Positions 5,644 through 6,145 of a DNA stretch of 6,145 bases are shown here, one piece after another (within the stretch, counting starts at the first letter, position 1; the number at the start of each line of letters is the position of its first letter). Source of the DNA: Cytophagales bacterium (GTDB lineage Bacteria > Bacteroidota > Bacteroidia > Cytophagales > Cyclobacteriaceae); assembly GCA_020063545.1 (NCBI GenBank), contig JAGUUF010000189.1:1-6145 (forward strand), given 5' to 3'. The notes below the pieces were generated by a model. That model had not been told where the DNA came from. It did not search any database and was given only the letters and a program-made list of their open reading frames with translations. The position numbers and the translations under genes are program-made.

Positions 5644-6145
5644 GTGTTGAACGCCATTTCGGATAGCGCTTTTACAAAAACAATCGGATTGCTGAGGCAA
5701 CTGGTGTCAACTCCATCGTTTAGCCGCGAAGAGGAAAAAACAGCCGGGTTGATTTTTACTTACCTGCAGCAGGAAGGTGTTGTTGTCAACCGTTCGGGTA
5801 ACAATGTGTGGGCGGTAAACAGATTTTATGATCCGTCAAAACCAACTATCCTGCTTAACTCCCATCACGATACCGTAAAACCAAACCCGGGTTATACACG
5901 TGATCCGTTTGATGGCGAAATTATTGACGACAAACTTTACGGGCTTGGCAGCACCGATGCGGGCGGTGCGCTTACAGCCATGATTGCCGCATTCCTTCAT
6001 CTTTATGAAAAGCAGGAGCTGTCGTTTAATATAGTATTGGCAGCCACTGCCGAAGAAGAAATTTCGGGAAGTGGCGGAATTGAAAGCATCTGGTCTTTAC
6101 TGCCACCAATTGATTTTGCACTGGTTGGCGAACCAACCTCCTGCC
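5644..6145 (+). CDS. argE: M20-family N-acylornithine/N-acylcitrulline deacylase, 5' part
   Basis: The first 167 codons of a metallopeptidase-like amidohydrolase, cut by the window end. Metal ligands of the M20 fold are visible: H74-x-D76 in NSHHDTV, bridging D105 in GLGSTDAGG, E138 (general base) and E139 in TAEEEISG, and E163 in VGEPTS, matching the DapE/ArgE pattern. The final His ligand and most of the dimerisation domain lie beyond the window. The frame is closed upstream by the argB stop, and no ATG occurs before residue 113, so the start is non-ATG: GTG 5644 (6 bp after argB) or TTG 5647. In this operon the transcarbamylase acts on acylornithine, so the expected reaction is removal of the acyl group from N-succinyl- or N-acetylcitrulline to give citrulline for ArgG. 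DapE or another M20 enzyme is possible from motifs alone; context favours ArgE. Confidence 0.88.
   Translation, partial: MLNAISDSAFTKTIGLLRQLVSTPSFSREEEKTAGLIFTYLQQEGVVVNRSGNNVWAVNRFYDPSKPTILLNSHHDTVKPNPGYTRDPFDGEIIDDKLYGLGSTDAGGALTAMIAAFLHLYEKQELSFNIVLAATAEEEISGSGGIESIWSLLPPIDFALVGEPTSC

Noticed and set aside
1..6145. Search for an arginine-repressor box, internal promoter, mobile element or CRISPR array
   Set aside because: Gaps are 1, 9 and 6 bp only, and no direct repeat array, transposase or convincing operator was seen; control elements probably lie upstream of the window.

Overview
The window is one compact, single-strand stretch of an arginine-biosynthesis operon. Protein style and gene order point to a member of the Bacteroidota, most likely Cytophagales-like. 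The main clues are a Bacteroidota-type diverged argininosuccinate synthase, an acylornithine (not ornithine) transcarbamylase resembling the Bacteroides fragilis enzyme, mostly weak Shine-Dalgarno signals, and roughly half G+C by eye. The lineage is an inference from remembered family sequences, not from a search.

Layout, all on the + strand: the 3' part of a GNAT N-acyltransferase gene (1-528), argG (530-1741), argC (1734-2711), argD (2721-3863), an argF-like N-acylornithine transcarbamylase (3860-4852), argB (4849-5637), and the 5' part of argE (5644 to the window end). Gaps are 1, 9 and 6 bp and overlaps are 8, 4 and 4 bp. There is therefore no intergenic space for an internal promoter or terminator, and the genes are probably one transcript with translational coupling. 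No RNA gene, mobile element or CRISPR array is visible, and no non-coding stretch exceeds 10 bp.

How the genes work together: the GNAT protein probably acylates glutamate. ArgB phosphorylates the acylglutamate, ArgC reduces it to the semialdehyde, and ArgD aminates that to N-acylornithine. The ArgF-like enzyme carbamoylates it to N-acylcitrulline, ArgE removes the acyl group to give citrulline, and ArgG makes argininosuccinate. argH would be expected outside the window. The acyl group is probably succinyl rather than acetyl, because the specificity position of the transcarbamylase is Val90, where B. fragilis succinylornithine transcarbamylase has Pro90 and Xanthomonas acetylornithine transcarbamylase has Glu92.

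This is a known pathway variant, not a wholly new system. The points most worth checking are the succinyl-type signature, two substitutions at citrulline-contacting positions of ArgG, a cysteine cluster and very basic tail on the GNAT protein, and a G-rich repeat-like segment that forms both the ArgF C-terminus and the ribosome-binding region of argB.
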